Part shown: positions 9,185-20,555 of the stretch, piece after piece
Numbering within the stretch: position 1 is the stretch's first letter
How the letters are laid out: every line of letters starts with the position of its first letter
NCBI GenBank assembly: GCA_020650975.1
Contig: JAIPMN010006949.1
Coordinates: forward strand, 1 to 29,345
Source of the DNA: Apostichopus californicus
Taxonomy: Eukaryota; Echinodermata; Holothuroidea; Aspidochirotida; Stichopodidae
Reading direction: 5' to 3'
Length of the DNA: 29,345 nucleotides
Program-made: the position numbers and the translations under genes
The notes under the pieces: generated by a model
The model's input: only the letters and a program-made list of their open reading frames with translations
Told to the model about the DNA's origin: nothing
Database searches by the model: none

Positions 9185-9709
9185 GTGAGTAAGGTTATGA
9201 CAATTTAATAAACGTAAACAGCAAAAAGTTTGAAGGAAATGAGATACAGAGAGATGGAAATGATGCTAATGAATGTTGTGGAATCTGACACTGAAAAATG
9301 TCAAACTCCAAGAAATATGCCAAGGTACACACAACAGTGGCACTGCAATGTGAATCAAGAACACAGTTTTGATGTTAAATTGTGTTTCTTTAACATTTAG
9401 GGTTTAGTTTTAACTTTATTTTAACAATTAAAATGAATCATGAAGTTATGGGTCCACATTGGTACGAGATATTGTCCAAATTGGTATGGGATATTGTCCA
9501 CATTGGTATGGGATATTGTCCACATTGGTATTGGATATTGTCCACATCGATATAATGGAATTTAATATCAAACTGCATCGTTAAATTAATCAAACTAAAC
9601 TTTAGAACCTGCTGCAAAAGATAAAAAGTCTGGAAGAGCAATTTGTATCATTTTGCTCTAACTCTTCATTTTATACTTTTTATCCTTATATTTTTTCGCC
9701 TTTTCATAG
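9185..9709 (+). other. Intron 3 of RGS3-like gene
   Basis: The intron contains the 22-bp minisatellite at 9452-9550. Nothing else is recognised. Confidence 0.7.
9452..9550 (+). repeat. 22-bp minisatellite in intron 3
   Basis: The 22-base unit GTCCACATTGGTATGGGATA plus TT is repeated about four and a half times with few changes. Low divergence between units suggests recent expansion or ongoing homogenisation. Confidence 0.9.
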
Positions 9710-9804
9710 GTTTCTTTGGAGACCAGAGATGAAGTGCTCCTTAGAAAGTTTACAAAGTTACAGAAGAAGAAGAACAAACCTGTGTACAAAGAAGTGTTTT
9801 GGTT
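9710..9804 (+). CDS. RGS3: RGS3-like exon 4 (C2 domain)
   Basis: The exon encodes VSLETRDEVLLRKFTKLQ followed by a lysine-rich turn and KPVYKEVFWL. This is the middle of the C2 sandwich. The basic cluster KLQKKKNK precedes a P-V-Y-K-E-V-F strand, which matches the P-x-F-x-E-x-F pattern of C2 domains. The lysine cluster could contact acidic phospholipid, as in other C2 domains with polybasic strands; that is inference. The acceptor is TTTTCATAG and the donor is GGTT then GTAAGT. It enters at phase 0 and leaves at phase 2. Confidence 0.8.
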
Positions 9805-10307
9805 GTAAGTATCAAGCTGACCGACTTTAAAGTAGCAACTGATTGAGTTAGTCCAACTTCTTTACCTTGTTGTAAAATTACTGTACCTGCCGGGCTTTGT
9901 ACACAGTATGATCATAATGAATCAGATAAAGATATCCCCTCCGTAAAATGACGAAAACGATGATTAGCTGAATTCTAAAAAAAAATGAATAAGTGAAAAG
10001 ATGGATTTTATAATGCATAGAAGATCTGCTGGTTTCGGTCAGTCCATGATTGAAAGTGGTGCAACTATATTCCTAGTTTGTTTACATTTATTTCTTCTAT
10101 TGATAGATTTTCATCGATAAAATATAGCTGTTATAACATCATTTTTCCTTCAAAGTACAAGACATTTTTTTGTAAGGTTGGCCATTTGGGAGAGGATCTT
10201 AGTTAACTTTTGGGAGATCCAGCATTGGGTAATTTTGTCTGTAACCAACTTTGGAAAGTTGCACATTCATCGACTATTTGTTGTTTCTAACTTTCCCCTC
10301 TACATAG
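9805..10307 (+). other. Intron 4 of RGS3-like gene
   Basis: A plain AT-rich intron from GTAAGT to CTACATAG. I see no repeat, element or extra exon. Confidence 0.7.
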
Positions 10308-10373
10308 CTCAATGGGTGACTTGCAGCTTGGCAGAAGGATCGTCCTAACTGTCTTTGAAAGTGTGCAGAAAAG
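10308..10373 (+). CDS. RGS3: RGS3-like exon 5 (C2 domain)
   Basis: The exon encodes SMGDLQLGRRIVLTVFESVQK between split codons. R-R-I-V-L-T-V-F is a canonical C2 beta strand, usually the one that starts the last Ca2+-binding loop. In Ca2+-binding C2 domains this strand is followed by D-x-D; here E-S-V-Q follows, so the acidic pair is not kept. The acceptor is CTACATAG and the donor is AAAAG then GTAAAC. Phase is 2 in and 2 out. Confidence 0.8.
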
Positions 10374-11915
10374 GTAAACATACTTATTTTGTCTAAATAG
10401 AGTATATAAATGCTGTTGGCACAATTAGGCCATGTGTTCACTGTCTTGCTAGTATATAATCGTACTAACAGGGTTATGCAATAATTATATGCTTGAGGGG
10501 TATGCATGTTATGTAATAATATGTTTGAGAGTAAGCATGTTATGTAATCAATGTGTCTGGGAGGTGATGATGTTATAACATCATTGTATGCTTTGGGGTG
10601 TCTGTAGGTTTATGTTTATTTTATAATAATTGTTGAGCACATACTGTAATATCTTAATATGCTCCAAAAGTAAGAATTTAATGTTATCACTTTGCTTGGA
10701 GAGTGAGCACATTTTATGTTGGTGGTTACTGAACCAGAGGGAAGCATGGTATTTAGTTTGAATGTGTGTATGTGGGGTGGGGGGGGGGTAGTTAGCATGT
10801 TATGCAATCAGCATTACCTAGGTGTGCAAGCATATTATGTAATCATGACATGTTTGGAGAGTGTCTGAGAATATTCGTGTGATATGTTGTAGAAGGAAGT
10901 ATTTTATTTAATACTTGTATTTGGGGTGAGGAGGGAGTTGCATGTTCTGTATTCAGTATATGCTAGATGTGCAAGCAAGCTATGTAATCAATGCATGCTA
11001 TATGAGCAACCATATCTACTCCATCCAAGCTGTATTCCAATATTTTTTAGAAAAAGAGAAAACTTGAACAACAAACTTTGGGATTTTACTGATATTTTGA
11101 ATTGTGTTGTGTAGTAACTACAAAGCTTGGAGCAGTATTGACAACAAGAGACATGTATGTGGTCATTAAAGGTATTAATCGATAGTACATTTAAAGTGAA
11201 TATGCCAAATTGCTTTTCTATATCATGTACCCAGGCACCAAAATTCAGGGCTGTTTTCTGGCTAATTACTAGTATATTTAAGAATTTACCAGTACAAGAG
11301 AGGTACTTGCATTTTTCCGCCAGTGCAAAATTAATGTTGCTCTAGTATAATGAGTTCAATGAAAATACATGTGGGAACTGATTTTAGCCAGAAGATTGTT
11401 ATGTACTCGTGTATTAAGCACCTGGCAAATATTGTGATATTTCAGCGCCTGTGTATGAACGTTGAAGTGTTTAGAGAGTGGTCATAGTTTGAAATTGCTT
11501 CCAGTATGATTACAAATCTAAGAGCCAAGAGGGGGGGAGTAAGAGTATGGGTAAATATGCTGAATATGCTAGGATACTAGCAGAATTACGGACTTACTAC
11601 AAGTCTACAACACAGGATGCTTGGATGTAACTTATTTACCTGATGGGTATCCCTGGCTACTGGCCCCAGTGAAAACTTGCAGGAAGTAGTTTGTAACTAG
11701 CTATTCCATAAATCCATAACTTTGGATATTACTACAGTACAGTAGAATCCATCTATCCCTCTATTAACAGCACTTGCAAGTCTAACTAGAACAGAAAGAT
11801 AAAGTTTGGGTTAATATTTTTCTGTTTTTTTACCCTTTTTGTTGTATCTGTACCATTTCATATTTTCTTTGTTTTGCATGGCCTATTTATTTTCCTCTCC
11901 TGCTATGTTTCACAG
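10374..11915 (+). other. Intron 5 of RGS3-like gene
   Basis: The first part holds the degenerate repeat region listed separately and a ten-base G-run at 10779-10788. The second part (about 11010-11915) is AT-rich with no recognisable element. Confidence 0.65.
10480..11010 (+). repeat. Degenerate 35-45 bp tandem repeat in intron 5
   Basis: The phrase GCATGTTATGTAAT, or a variant, recurs at about 10503, 10534, 10795, 10829, 10939 and 10975. It is followed each time by a loose TTTGGAGAGTGT-like stretch. Spacing varies, so this is an old minisatellite or a cluster of decayed copies rather than a clean array. Confidence 0.6.
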
Positions 11916-11973
11916 TTCTATCTTTATTGGCTCTATGTCTTTTGGTGTGAAGCACATACTTACTAACAATAAG
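11916..11973 (+). CDS. RGS3: RGS3-like exon 6 (C2 domain, GSMSFGV motif)
   Basis: After completing a split Ser codon the exon encodes SIFIGSMSFGVKHILTNNK. The G-x-M-S-F-G-V-K block is very characteristic of RGS3 C2 domains and is the strongest single clue to gene identity. The next exon continues with V-T-N-G-W-F-Y-L-L, as expected for the final C2 strand. The acceptor is GTTTCACAG and the donor is AATAAG then GTAAGT, leaving phase 0. A 6.4-kb intron follows. Confidence 0.85.
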
Positions 11974-14900
11974 GTAAGTACCTCCTGAAGTGACCATAAC
12001 CCAAGTCTCTCTTTATGCTATGTACATATATTGGTATATTTTGTTTCGATGGCACCCATCGCTTCCGTATTCCTCATTCCTTTCATTTCTCATCTCAGAC
12101 TGGTTTACAAAATCCTCTCTTCCAACTATGCAGCTGCACATTCTGATGGTTCTCATTGGCAGATCCATTTTGAAGGGGGGTTGGGGGGGGGGGATTTACA
12201 CTCATTTACATATTTCACTTCTCACAAAGTTTACTCCAGTTAAGTGTAATTTTATGTAAAAAACAATGGAGTTTCTCTTCTTATCAAAATAGATGGAGTT
12301 TGATAGCAGGTTATTAGCCCAATTATCTGGTGGTAGTGTAGTAACTAACGGTAGCCCCGATTTGTATATGCAAATTAGGCTAACTAGGTACTAGTGCTAT
12401 ATATATGTGGTAGATCTAAACTAATTGTCAATAATTGTTTTGCAGAAGAAAAACGTTTTCAACGTTTTTAAATATGCAATAAAAGTAGCCGCATATTTTC
12501 CGTTGAAGCATGTTTAATGACAACATAAGATGTACGGAAGGAATCGCTCGGCTGTCATAATTACTGCGATACTGTACATGTTGTTCATATATCTGGAATC
12601 ATTAAAGTAGATTAATATTATAAAGTTGAGATACTAGTTCTGTATATCATGGAACATAAATTTTACTGAAACATCGACCTGCGAAATAAAATGAATTCTT
12701 AACGTGATTCAATAAAGTCGTAATCTTAAAACAATCACAAGTTAACTATTGAGATACTGTCAACATTGTTAATGTATGGTGGCAGTACAGAATAAAATTG
12801 ATTAAAGGATGAGTTACTTGTACTGTAGGCTTATCTTATGAAATATACATAGTTTAAACCCATTAAAACCAGCTGTAAAATCAGTAACGACTACTTTTAT
12901 CTTCATTCAATACAGTCATATCCGGTTTAGACTCATGTCGACCCGACACCTGCAAGAATGTGATTTAGTCACAACTCTTGTTAATAAATATGTCTGAGTT
13001 ATGTTAGAAGGTTATATTCAACTATCATTTTGAAACCAGTAAATTTATGCTAAATTATTGATGGTTACACAATATACTGTTTGGCTGTTCTACAGTAGGA
13101 ACAGGTTTTAGCAACAATTTCTAAGTTAGGTCTGTACACAACTTCCAATTTTAGGTATCTGATATCAGTATTAGTAGGTGGAGATGGGGGTGGGGAGGGG
13201 GAGGAAGGATGAGGGAAAGGATTGACAAAATATCCCTTATCTTTGTGTAGCTTCAAGTTGAAAATGTTTGACAGATACGATTTCCAGCTTTAAGAATGGC
13301 TTTCTGCCAAGGAAGGAGTTTATCTCGTTTTTTTAGTTTGTTTATTGTCAACGGAACTCTCTTGGAAGTCATTCATTACATGAAGACAATCACAAGAATC
13401 ACAAATAAATGTCGTAAATACAGAGTGACAACAGATCTGTCACGTACAGCAATAGTGGGAAAGTTTATACTGTAAGCCAGCTGTGATCATCATGTATGAA
13501 AATAACTGATAAAACCTGCATTTATTTATTTTTTACAAATTAGTTCTTTCCTTTATAGACATGTCTCTGTTTGTTTTCAGCCAACACTGATCATCACCTT
13601 TACATTTAACTCACCATTAGTCATACCTTTGGTTATCTGAATCTTAACAGAATAGTAACAATACTGTAACTTGTAATATTTCTAGATTTTGGATGCTTAA
13701 ACGCAGTCGATTGGCACTTATTATTGATCTTCAAGAGCAAATATCTTTTATCCGAGGATTAGGAGAGTGTATTCAATTCTAAGTAGTTAAAACTTTGAAA
13801 CAAATTTTTTGTTCCTTGACCACATAGAAGGAATTAGCTCATAATAAATTATCCTTACTCTTGGCCACATGTCACACACACAACAGTGCTGGATTCCAAC
13901 TGTCTCTCTGGGAGGCCAAACATACAGTGTATTAAGTCTACAAGGCTTCCTTGGGGACATCCCATAGGCTACAATCCTTAACTCGCAAGCCCATTGCCTC
14001 AACAACTTGATCACTGCATTCTCAACATTGTGTTGTACAGTACAATGGCTCAGTAACAATGTGTAAACTTGTGAATTAAAAAAATATGTCACATGTGTCT
14101 AGTGGGAAATGTACATCAGTGGGTCGCTTAATTTAGATAATGACATTTCAATTAGCTGCTTAAAGCATCCCACACTCGACAAAAATAAAATTCACTAGCC
14201 TTGACTGTGACTCGAGGCTTCCTGCATTAAACATTGCTCCTCTAGAGGTCAGGAAATGTAAAATTCACAAACAGGATACCAGAAAGGACATTCGAAAAAC
14301 TCTACTCTGTATTTATGTTTAGCAATTTAAAAGCCTTTTAAAAAAATATGTCAGCAAATTTGAGTACTAGTTTTTAATTTGATGTATTGTTTTAAAAACA
14401 CTCTGATCATGTTTTGCACAGGGAAAAGTGTGTAAAAAATCTGGGAAAAGATTTTAATCAAAGTGTAAAAGGTTAAACCTATTATCTCTGCATTGGTCTA
14501 AAAACTGGCAGTTTCCTAAACTTCTTGCCTAGGTCAACTTTAGTTCATGTGTAGGTAAATTGTAAATAATATAGATAAATAATGGCTTGCTATAGGCTTT
14601 AAAATTTGTTCTCGAAAACGTCTTGTATGGATTGATGAGAGGAATTTTGCTAGTGGTGTGACATATAGATGCAAATGGGTTTGCTCTCGCTGTCTGACAT
14701 TTCGACATTTTGTTTTAAAATTTAGCTGTTCTTTTGTTTTCATTTACAACTGAGGTTGCTCAAGGCAGTTATAATCTAAATTGACTTTACATCGCTGTGA
14801 GATCTTTTGAGCCTGGTACAAATTTGTTACCAGGTAAACAGTTGCTCTCAGATTAGAAGAATCTTGAGTGGTTGACCTTTCGGTGCAGTTTTCATTTCCA

Positions 14901-17900
14901 AGAAAAGGTTCAAGAGGGATGTCAGTTATTGATTAGTGAAAATGTTCCTCAAATTAGCTCTACGGGTGGGTCTCTTGTAGTCTTGTTGGTGTACAATTTT
15001 TGACAGTTTCACTGAATGAGCTTCAATAGTATTACACAAAATTAGATCGGTGTGACCATCCCTTAAGGTCTTTCCCAGCAAATGAATGTTAATGTTAGTA
15101 ATTGCTTAATGTTTCCATGTGATTCTCGACAAGTTTTCCGCTTGAATACTCAGAAAATTCTCAAAAAGTGTTATTTTCATTATTATTTGTAATAAAACTT
15201 AACTTATCAAACCATTAATTAAACCTGCAGTGTTAAGGCTTGGTATCAATGTGAATCAAATTCCCCCCAAATTACTACCAATCTTTAAAGTTTGTCCCAA
15301 TAACATGTATTGACATTAATGTTAATCACATGCAAATATCAGATCAGCAATTTAAATTCTCAAAGTGATTCTGGTTTTTAATTTTTTTATTCATTTTTTT
15401 CTCTTGGTACATGTCAAGTCAATGAACTACACAGTTATGGGAAGTGTAGTTTTGATTAGTTTTGAATTTAAACTCAATAGGCTGCTTGCAAAACTCATCT
15501 CTATCATAGAAAATTAACATTGTAAAAGATTTAAAGAAACACACACACACAAAATAATTTTAAAAAGAAAAGAAAAAAATATGTACTTGAGGCTCAATGA
15601 TGTCATATCTAGGCTTGAACAAGCCTTCATACCTTTTGTGCAAAGGAATTTTAAATCTGTGATTCCTCCGAGATGGAATAAGATTTTTTCGTAGCTGTTT
15701 TGAGGGAAATTGTTCATGACAGTCATATCTATCACATATATACCAATAACGATGCATTTGTATCTCTTATATTAATTACAAACTCTGGGCTGTTTTACGG
15801 TATCAAACAAAGTGTTTACTGCAACGGGGGCCATTTCATCTTAACGAGATCTCTAGGTGGTTAGTTATTGTCTAACTTTGATTGGCATACAAATGAAATT
15901 AAATCTGATAACCTGTTGGGTCACATTTCTCATGAAAGGAAACAAACATTAACAGAACTACAACCAGTCGGTGTTTTCAGCAGGTACTTTGCGGATCTGT
16001 AATTAATAATAAAACAGTTATTGTCTTGTGGAGGGATATAACATTTGACAGAGAGATGTGACTCATACCCTATCAACCCTCCTCAGCAACCGGTTTCCTG
16101 TCTGACAAACTAAAAGGGGTTTCTTAATAGCTACATACAACCAGAATGAAAGGGCATTGCTATATATGCTATTTACACAGAGAAGAAGTTAATTGTGTGT
16201 CTGTTGCTAGGCTGTGAGAAGTTTTTTAATCCATTTGGTTGTGGTTTAGTTAATCAGTGAATTGTTCTACTAACTTCTCAAGGATATTTATCTGTTGGTT
16301 GAAAGGTACTGTATGGTGACTTTTTCTCTTTCGTGGGTGGTTTCTTTCTGTACATAGGTTAAGTCTAGCAATTGATAGCTGAATACTACAACCTGGCCGT
16401 GTCTGCATTGGTCGTAAATTGTTACAAAACTTTTTTTGAAAATGTTGATAAAGTTGCATTTCTTTGAAGTTGCATTTTGTGATGAGTTTTGCCCCAATCT
16501 GGTAGTCCAATACCTAGTCAGTTTAGCTTAAGCTTTAAATTACAGTATAAATGTCTCCCGAAAGGCAGTGAGGGCGGTAGTGAAGAACTTAGCATACATA
16601 GACTCCTGATGTGTGACCTGATTAGTTCACTTTGGTTTAGGCTTTGAGGGCAACATTTTCATACATACTGCCGTGTTGGACATATCTAACCGTAACAGTA
16701 AATACGGACATTGCGATCCACATTGTAGTCATTGCCGACTTTGCAATCCGTCACAATCCCACACAACTTTGCAAGGTGAGTAAGAGTGACTCCATATGTT
16801 TCCCTTTCCGGAAACCAAACATGGAGGAAGGGGGGGGGGGGCGGNNNNNNNNNNTTTGCAAGGTTGGTAAGAGTGACTCCATATCTTTCCCTCTCGAGGA
16901 GGGGGGGGGGTGGTTGGGGGGAGTTGGGGATGTTTGCTGGCAGGTTGGGATAGGCAGATTGTAGAAGTGAGAAAAGCAGTAACTTCACCATAAAGTTCAT
17001 AAACAATAAAAATTGAGATTTATTGCTTGACATTGAAACAGGTCAGATTAGTCTTTTACATATCAGTGAAAATAAAATATAAGTTCTGTATATTTGCTAT
17101 TTTTTCACAAAAGTAAAAAGGAGGTATAAAATGTCAGCAACTATATTTTATTATTTTCCAAATGTTTTTAAATTTTTATGAAAGTGATAATTCAATTTCA
17201 GCTACTTTCGTTGACTTGTTTCACTTTCCAATCTTATTGGGATATGCTTAAGTGTGATATTTACCTTGCTTAGGTATTTATTCCTAATTATGCTGTGATG
17301 GTATATAATATGTCATTTTCTTGACAAAAGTTGGGGTGCCAAAATTAGAGCAGTTTATATGTCACTAGTCTTGTCTTCCTCCCTCTGCCCCACTCCCCCC
17401 CCCAAAAAGAAAAGAAAATCCCCACTGGTTAGCCTCAACATTTAATGAAAATAAATGTAAAGATCGTATGTCTAGGCTCAGTGTCCCTTTTCATTTACAC
17501 AAAAGGAAAACAAACTTTATCTCGAGCAACTCTCACGACATAAATATATAAATATAGCAAACGTACACAATAATTGCCTAGAACTGCTTGTCCATATATA
17601 TCTGACAAAGAAGAGGGAAAAGATCAAGTTTCAAAACACAACCTGCTGCTTTTAACGGTCGAACGGACTAGAAAATGTGTCATTCCTCCATCAGTTAAAT
17701 AGATCATGTACAATGTACGGAACGACGAAAGTGACATCTTCAGAGTCATGAAACTGAAAACTAATAGGCGTCACTCTTGGGAGGCACCCAGAAACAGATT
17801 GCATTATTTCGCTCGAAAGGCATTTTAAAATCTCGATTAAAACTTGTTAAACCTAGATAGTCTCATGGACATTTCATGATGTGAAGGTGTAATGTGCTGT

Positions 17901-18368
17901 GACAGACGGAAATGTACTGAGGTACGGAGATAATTACCACATGAAAGAATGTTGTCACGCTCCCAAGGAGATGGAGAAGCTTTTATACTGGGTTTTACCG
18001 CAGGGTGACATTTTCAGTCGTGGCAATAGATTAGCAATGAGCGTAAAATATAAGTTGTATGTCAATGGCTGCTTGAATTTTGTAATGCACTTTTTGATAT
18101 TCAAGGAAGTGGGGGGGGGGGGGGAATAGTCAACTATATTTTGGTGCGAAAGAGTCACCATTTTCAAACAATCTTACGGAAAGAGAGGCTTTCATAGTAG
18201 AAAGTCTTAATTTGTTTATGAAAAGATGGAAAAACATTGCTATTTTTGACAAATGCGGTTAGGAACCTACAAATGTACCTTTTGTGGTGAGAACTTGTTT
18301 TTTGTTTTGTTTTTAAAAGTATTTGCATCTTTCTCTTTCAACGATGCCATTTTGATGTATTCCCACAG
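11974..18368 (+). other. Intron 6 of RGS3-like gene (6.4 kb)
   Basis: This is the longest intron. It has G-runs at 12175-12193, 13183-13202, about 16829-16841, 16901-16922 and 18111-18124, a C-run near 17393-17403 and a 10-N assembly gap at 16845-16854. Frames such as 13787-14092 (minus) and 16250-16510 (minus) have no recognisable motif. The flanking exons join within one C2 strand, so no coding exon needs to be hidden here. Confidence 0.6.
16768..16915 (+). repeat. Direct repeat flanking the 10-N gap
   Basis: TTTGCAAGGTGAGTAAGAGT at 16768 onward and TTTGCAAGGTTGGTAAGAGT at 16855 onward continue in parallel through GACTCCATAT and into a G-run. The second copy begins exactly at the first base after the Ns (16845-16854). 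This looks like the two sides of one locus or two alleles left side by side by the assembler, although a true diverged duplication is possible because several bases differ. Confidence 0.75.
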
Positions 18369-18527
18369 GTGACGAATGGGTGGTTTTACCTCCTGGAGGC
18401 TGAGACGGGCCGCAGGAAGCACTTGGCCGTTCCTCCTCCTCCTGATCATCAGATAGGTGCTCCTCTTCAGGAGATGAATGGTAGAGAGAGGCAGAATAAT
18501 ATCTTACCAAGACTCAGAGTGTTTAAT
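18369..18527 (+). CDS. RGS3: RGS3-like exon 7 (end of C2, linker to PDZ)
   Basis: The exon encodes 53 residues in phase 0 at both ends. It starts VTNGWFYLLEAETGRRKHLA, the last C2 strand, with the G-W-(F/Y)-Y-L-L and G-R-x-K-H-L pattern of RGS3. The rest is a linker with four prolines in a row, then NNILPRLRVFN, which leads into the first PDZ strand. The acceptor is ATTCCCACAG and the donor is TTTAAT then GTAAGA. This exon alone ties the C2 part to the PDZ part. Confidence 0.85.
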
Positions 18528-18939
18528 GTAAGAACATTGTTTTAAGCCCAGACCTAGGATTAACTATTGGCTAAAAACAGTAGTATAATTATTCAACTGC
18601 AGTTGTCTATTACTTTAATTAAGTTTTAACTAAATAAAAACCAACAGAACACCTCAAAGATGATGAATCTATTTGTTAAAATAATGATTTATGCAGGAAA
18701 TTGTTCTTTTTAATGCTGAATCCCTCTCCATGTGCTGATCATGATAAACCCTTCTATGTTTCGTTTATGAATATGCATAGAGTAAGGAAGCAACATCCAT
18801 TTTGCATATTCAATCCTATACCTGCTTCTGACTCTGAGTGATACAGCCAACTGTGGCAAGATAAGACCTCCAGTTTCCGACCAATTTTTCAACTCGTAGA
18901 ATTGAAGGCATCCCTTTCAACATTGACAGTGCAGTGTTA

Positions 18940-18981
18940 GCTATTAGTGGTCAGTTATAAGTGGTCAGCTATTAGTGGTCA
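18940..18981 (+). repeat. Three tandem 14-bp units
   Basis: GCTATTAGTGGTCA, GTTATAAGTGGTCA and GCTATTAGTGGTCA follow each other with no gap. The outer two units are identical. Confidence 0.9.
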
Positions 18982-19199
18982 TTTTCTTATCTTTCTTTAG
19001 TTTACTTTTTTTTGGTTTCCTGGAAAACCTATGGAGTTGTTTTCTCAATGTTCAACAAAAAAAAGCAGAAAGTTTCAAAATTATTGAAATAGAAAGCATA
19101 GCCGTCTTTTACCTTTGGAGTGTCTCACTTTTGATATATATGAGAAAACCTTATCGTAAGATCTCAGGCAAAGGCCAAAGACATAGTAAATTCTAACCT

Positions 19200-19467
19200 G
19201 CGTAGCGTGGTTTGTATCCATGTCTGTTGTATGAGCATGTAGTATGTATTTTAGATCCTCCTGCAAGCAGGAACTCGCAAAGAAGCCTCATTGGCTTATC
19301 AAAGCCGCAAGCTGACCGAAGTCAGTCTCTTAGATTCATATTAAACGTCCATGATTATGAATTGTCAACAACTCTGTAACTGGATGACATACATTAATTT
19401 TGGAGTGACTCAAACTCGGGACCTTATGATTGAAAGGCACCGGCGTTAACCACTGAGCTAACACTCC
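19200..19467 (-). mobile_element. tRNA-derived SINE with structured body
   Basis: On the minus strand a tRNA-like head spans 19467-19402. Acceptor arms GGAGTGT and TCACTCC pair at six of seven positions, a box A-like TTAGCTCAGTGGTTAACGC follows, and GAGTTTGAGTC stands where box B is expected. At 66 bases the head is a little shorter than a real tRNA, and the anticodon arm is only approximate. Downstream, at 19325-19259, the body contains three stem-loops in a row, each with a 5-bp stem and a four-base loop. The lower boundary near 19200 is a guess, since no tail or target duplication could be fixed. Confidence 0.7.
19259..19325 (-). repeat. Three consecutive tetraloop hairpins in SINE body
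   Basis: Plus-strand coordinates of the hairpins are 19312-19325 (CTGAC/GTCAG), 19293-19306 (GGCTT/AAGCC) and 19259-19272 (TCCTG/CAGGA). Each is 14 bases with a perfect 5-bp stem and a 4-base loop. Read as RNA from the minus strand, the first loop is UUCG closed by C-G, the exceptionally stable tetraloop type. Confidence 0.8.
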
Positions 19468-19737
19468 ACTGTATAGAGCGGTTCTTTTCATATATTCAAA
19501 ATTATATACGTAAATTATATACATAATTATAATGGCCTTTATACATTTTAGCTGGTGTTATTGTTACAATAGAACACAGGAATACAATTGCTTCTGCACC
19601 CAGACTGAGCTTGTATTCAAAACCTTAACCTTAATGCTCCTATAGATGCAAATTAAAAAATTCAGTTGGAAAGTTTGCAACCCTTAAGTAAGACATTTTA
19701 AAACCCTCTTTGCAATGGGTTCTCCTTGTCTCTGTAG

Positions 19738-19822
19738 GTGACACTGAGTCGAGACCACAGAGGGAAGTATGGCTTTAAATTTCAGAACACTATCCAGGCT
19801 TCTGTGGGAAAGGTTCAACCAG
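19738..19822 (+). CDS. RGS3: RGS3-like exon 8 (start of PDZ domain)
   Basis: The exon encodes VTLSRDHRGKYGFKFQNTIQ and ASVGKVQP. R-G-K-Y-G-F-K-F stands where the PDZ carboxylate-binding loop and strand B lie (G-phi-G-phi in many PDZ domains); RGS3 has a closely similar R-G-K-x-G-F-x-F. The second glycine of the classical loop is replaced by lysine here. The acceptor is TCTCTGTAG and the donor is CCAG then GTAAAT. It enters at phase 0 and leaves at phase 1, splitting the Gly of the G-G-P-A motif with the next exon. Confidence 0.85.
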
Positions 19823-20000
19823 GTAAATAACTTTTTTATTTATATTATATATATTTATTTATAGTAAAAGCACAGATAAGGATTACGCAGGTCCAAATAG
19901 CTTTTACAAGATTTTGTAATACTTCACAGACTCGAGAAGATTTTTTATTCGATTAGAGAAGCAATAATTACAGTAACTGCCGTTGACAAGAGACTAAACG

Positions 20001-20413
20001 AGTCTAATCTACGAACACAACTAGCTTAGTCTTGTTAGGAGTGGTGGCCTCGTTTGCTATTAACGATTCAGATAACAACAGCCTACATGATCTGAGCTGA
20101 TGATTTACTGGAGCTCCTGTAGATTGGCAGGTTTACCAACTTCGCATTCCTCATTCAACTCCTTACGAGTTTGTTTTGACAGATGAGGTCTTACGCTTTG
20201 AGGTGATGGCTTTTTATAGGGAGATTTTGATTCATTTTTTAAGAAGGAATAATTAACTACCTTTGGCGAGAAAACTACATGAATCAAATCTATGAGAACA
20301 ACTAGCCAATCCCTTTAATAGTAGAGTTGACCTCGTTTGTTATCAACGTTTCGGCTAACAGTCTACATGAAACCTGTAGATTGGCAAGTTTACAAACTTA
20401 GCATTTCTCATTG
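20001..20413 (+). repeat. Diverged local duplication in intron 8
   Basis: Copy A (20001-20155) and copy B (20282-20413) share several blocks in the same order: AATCTA-GA-CAACTAGC, GACCTCGTTTG or GGCCTCGTTTG, CTACATGA, and CCTGTAGATTGGCA followed by GTTTAC-AACTT. Copy A has about 25 extra bases before the last block. It is a tandem duplication separated by about 125 bases. Confidence 0.8.
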
Positions 20414-20555
20414 GAGGATAACAAGGTATTTTGAAATTTTTGATGGGGCCTGGCTTGTACTTGAAGGTCATGGATTGTTATAGTTGTGTCATTATTGATC
20501 CAATCACATTGTTTGTTATCTTTGCAAGGCTATACATATAGTAAAAACCTAAATT

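Larger units (their letters stand above)
18528..19737 (+). other. Intron 7 of RGS3-like gene
   Basis: The intron contains a 14-bp triplicated repeat (18940-18981) and a minus-strand SINE (about 19200-19467). Nothing else is recognised. Confidence 0.65.

Noticed and set aside
13787-14092. 101-codon minus-strand open frame
   Set aside because: No recognisable domain, no neighbouring exon, and it lies inside intron 6.
16644-17033. Open frames on both strands across the 10-N gap
   Set aside because: They run through Ns and G-runs, and the duplicated sequence there is probably an assembly artefact.
19402-19467. Functional tRNA gene
   Set aside because: The anticodon arm is irregular, the head is short, and a SINE-like body follows. 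A pseudogene head of a SINE explains it better.
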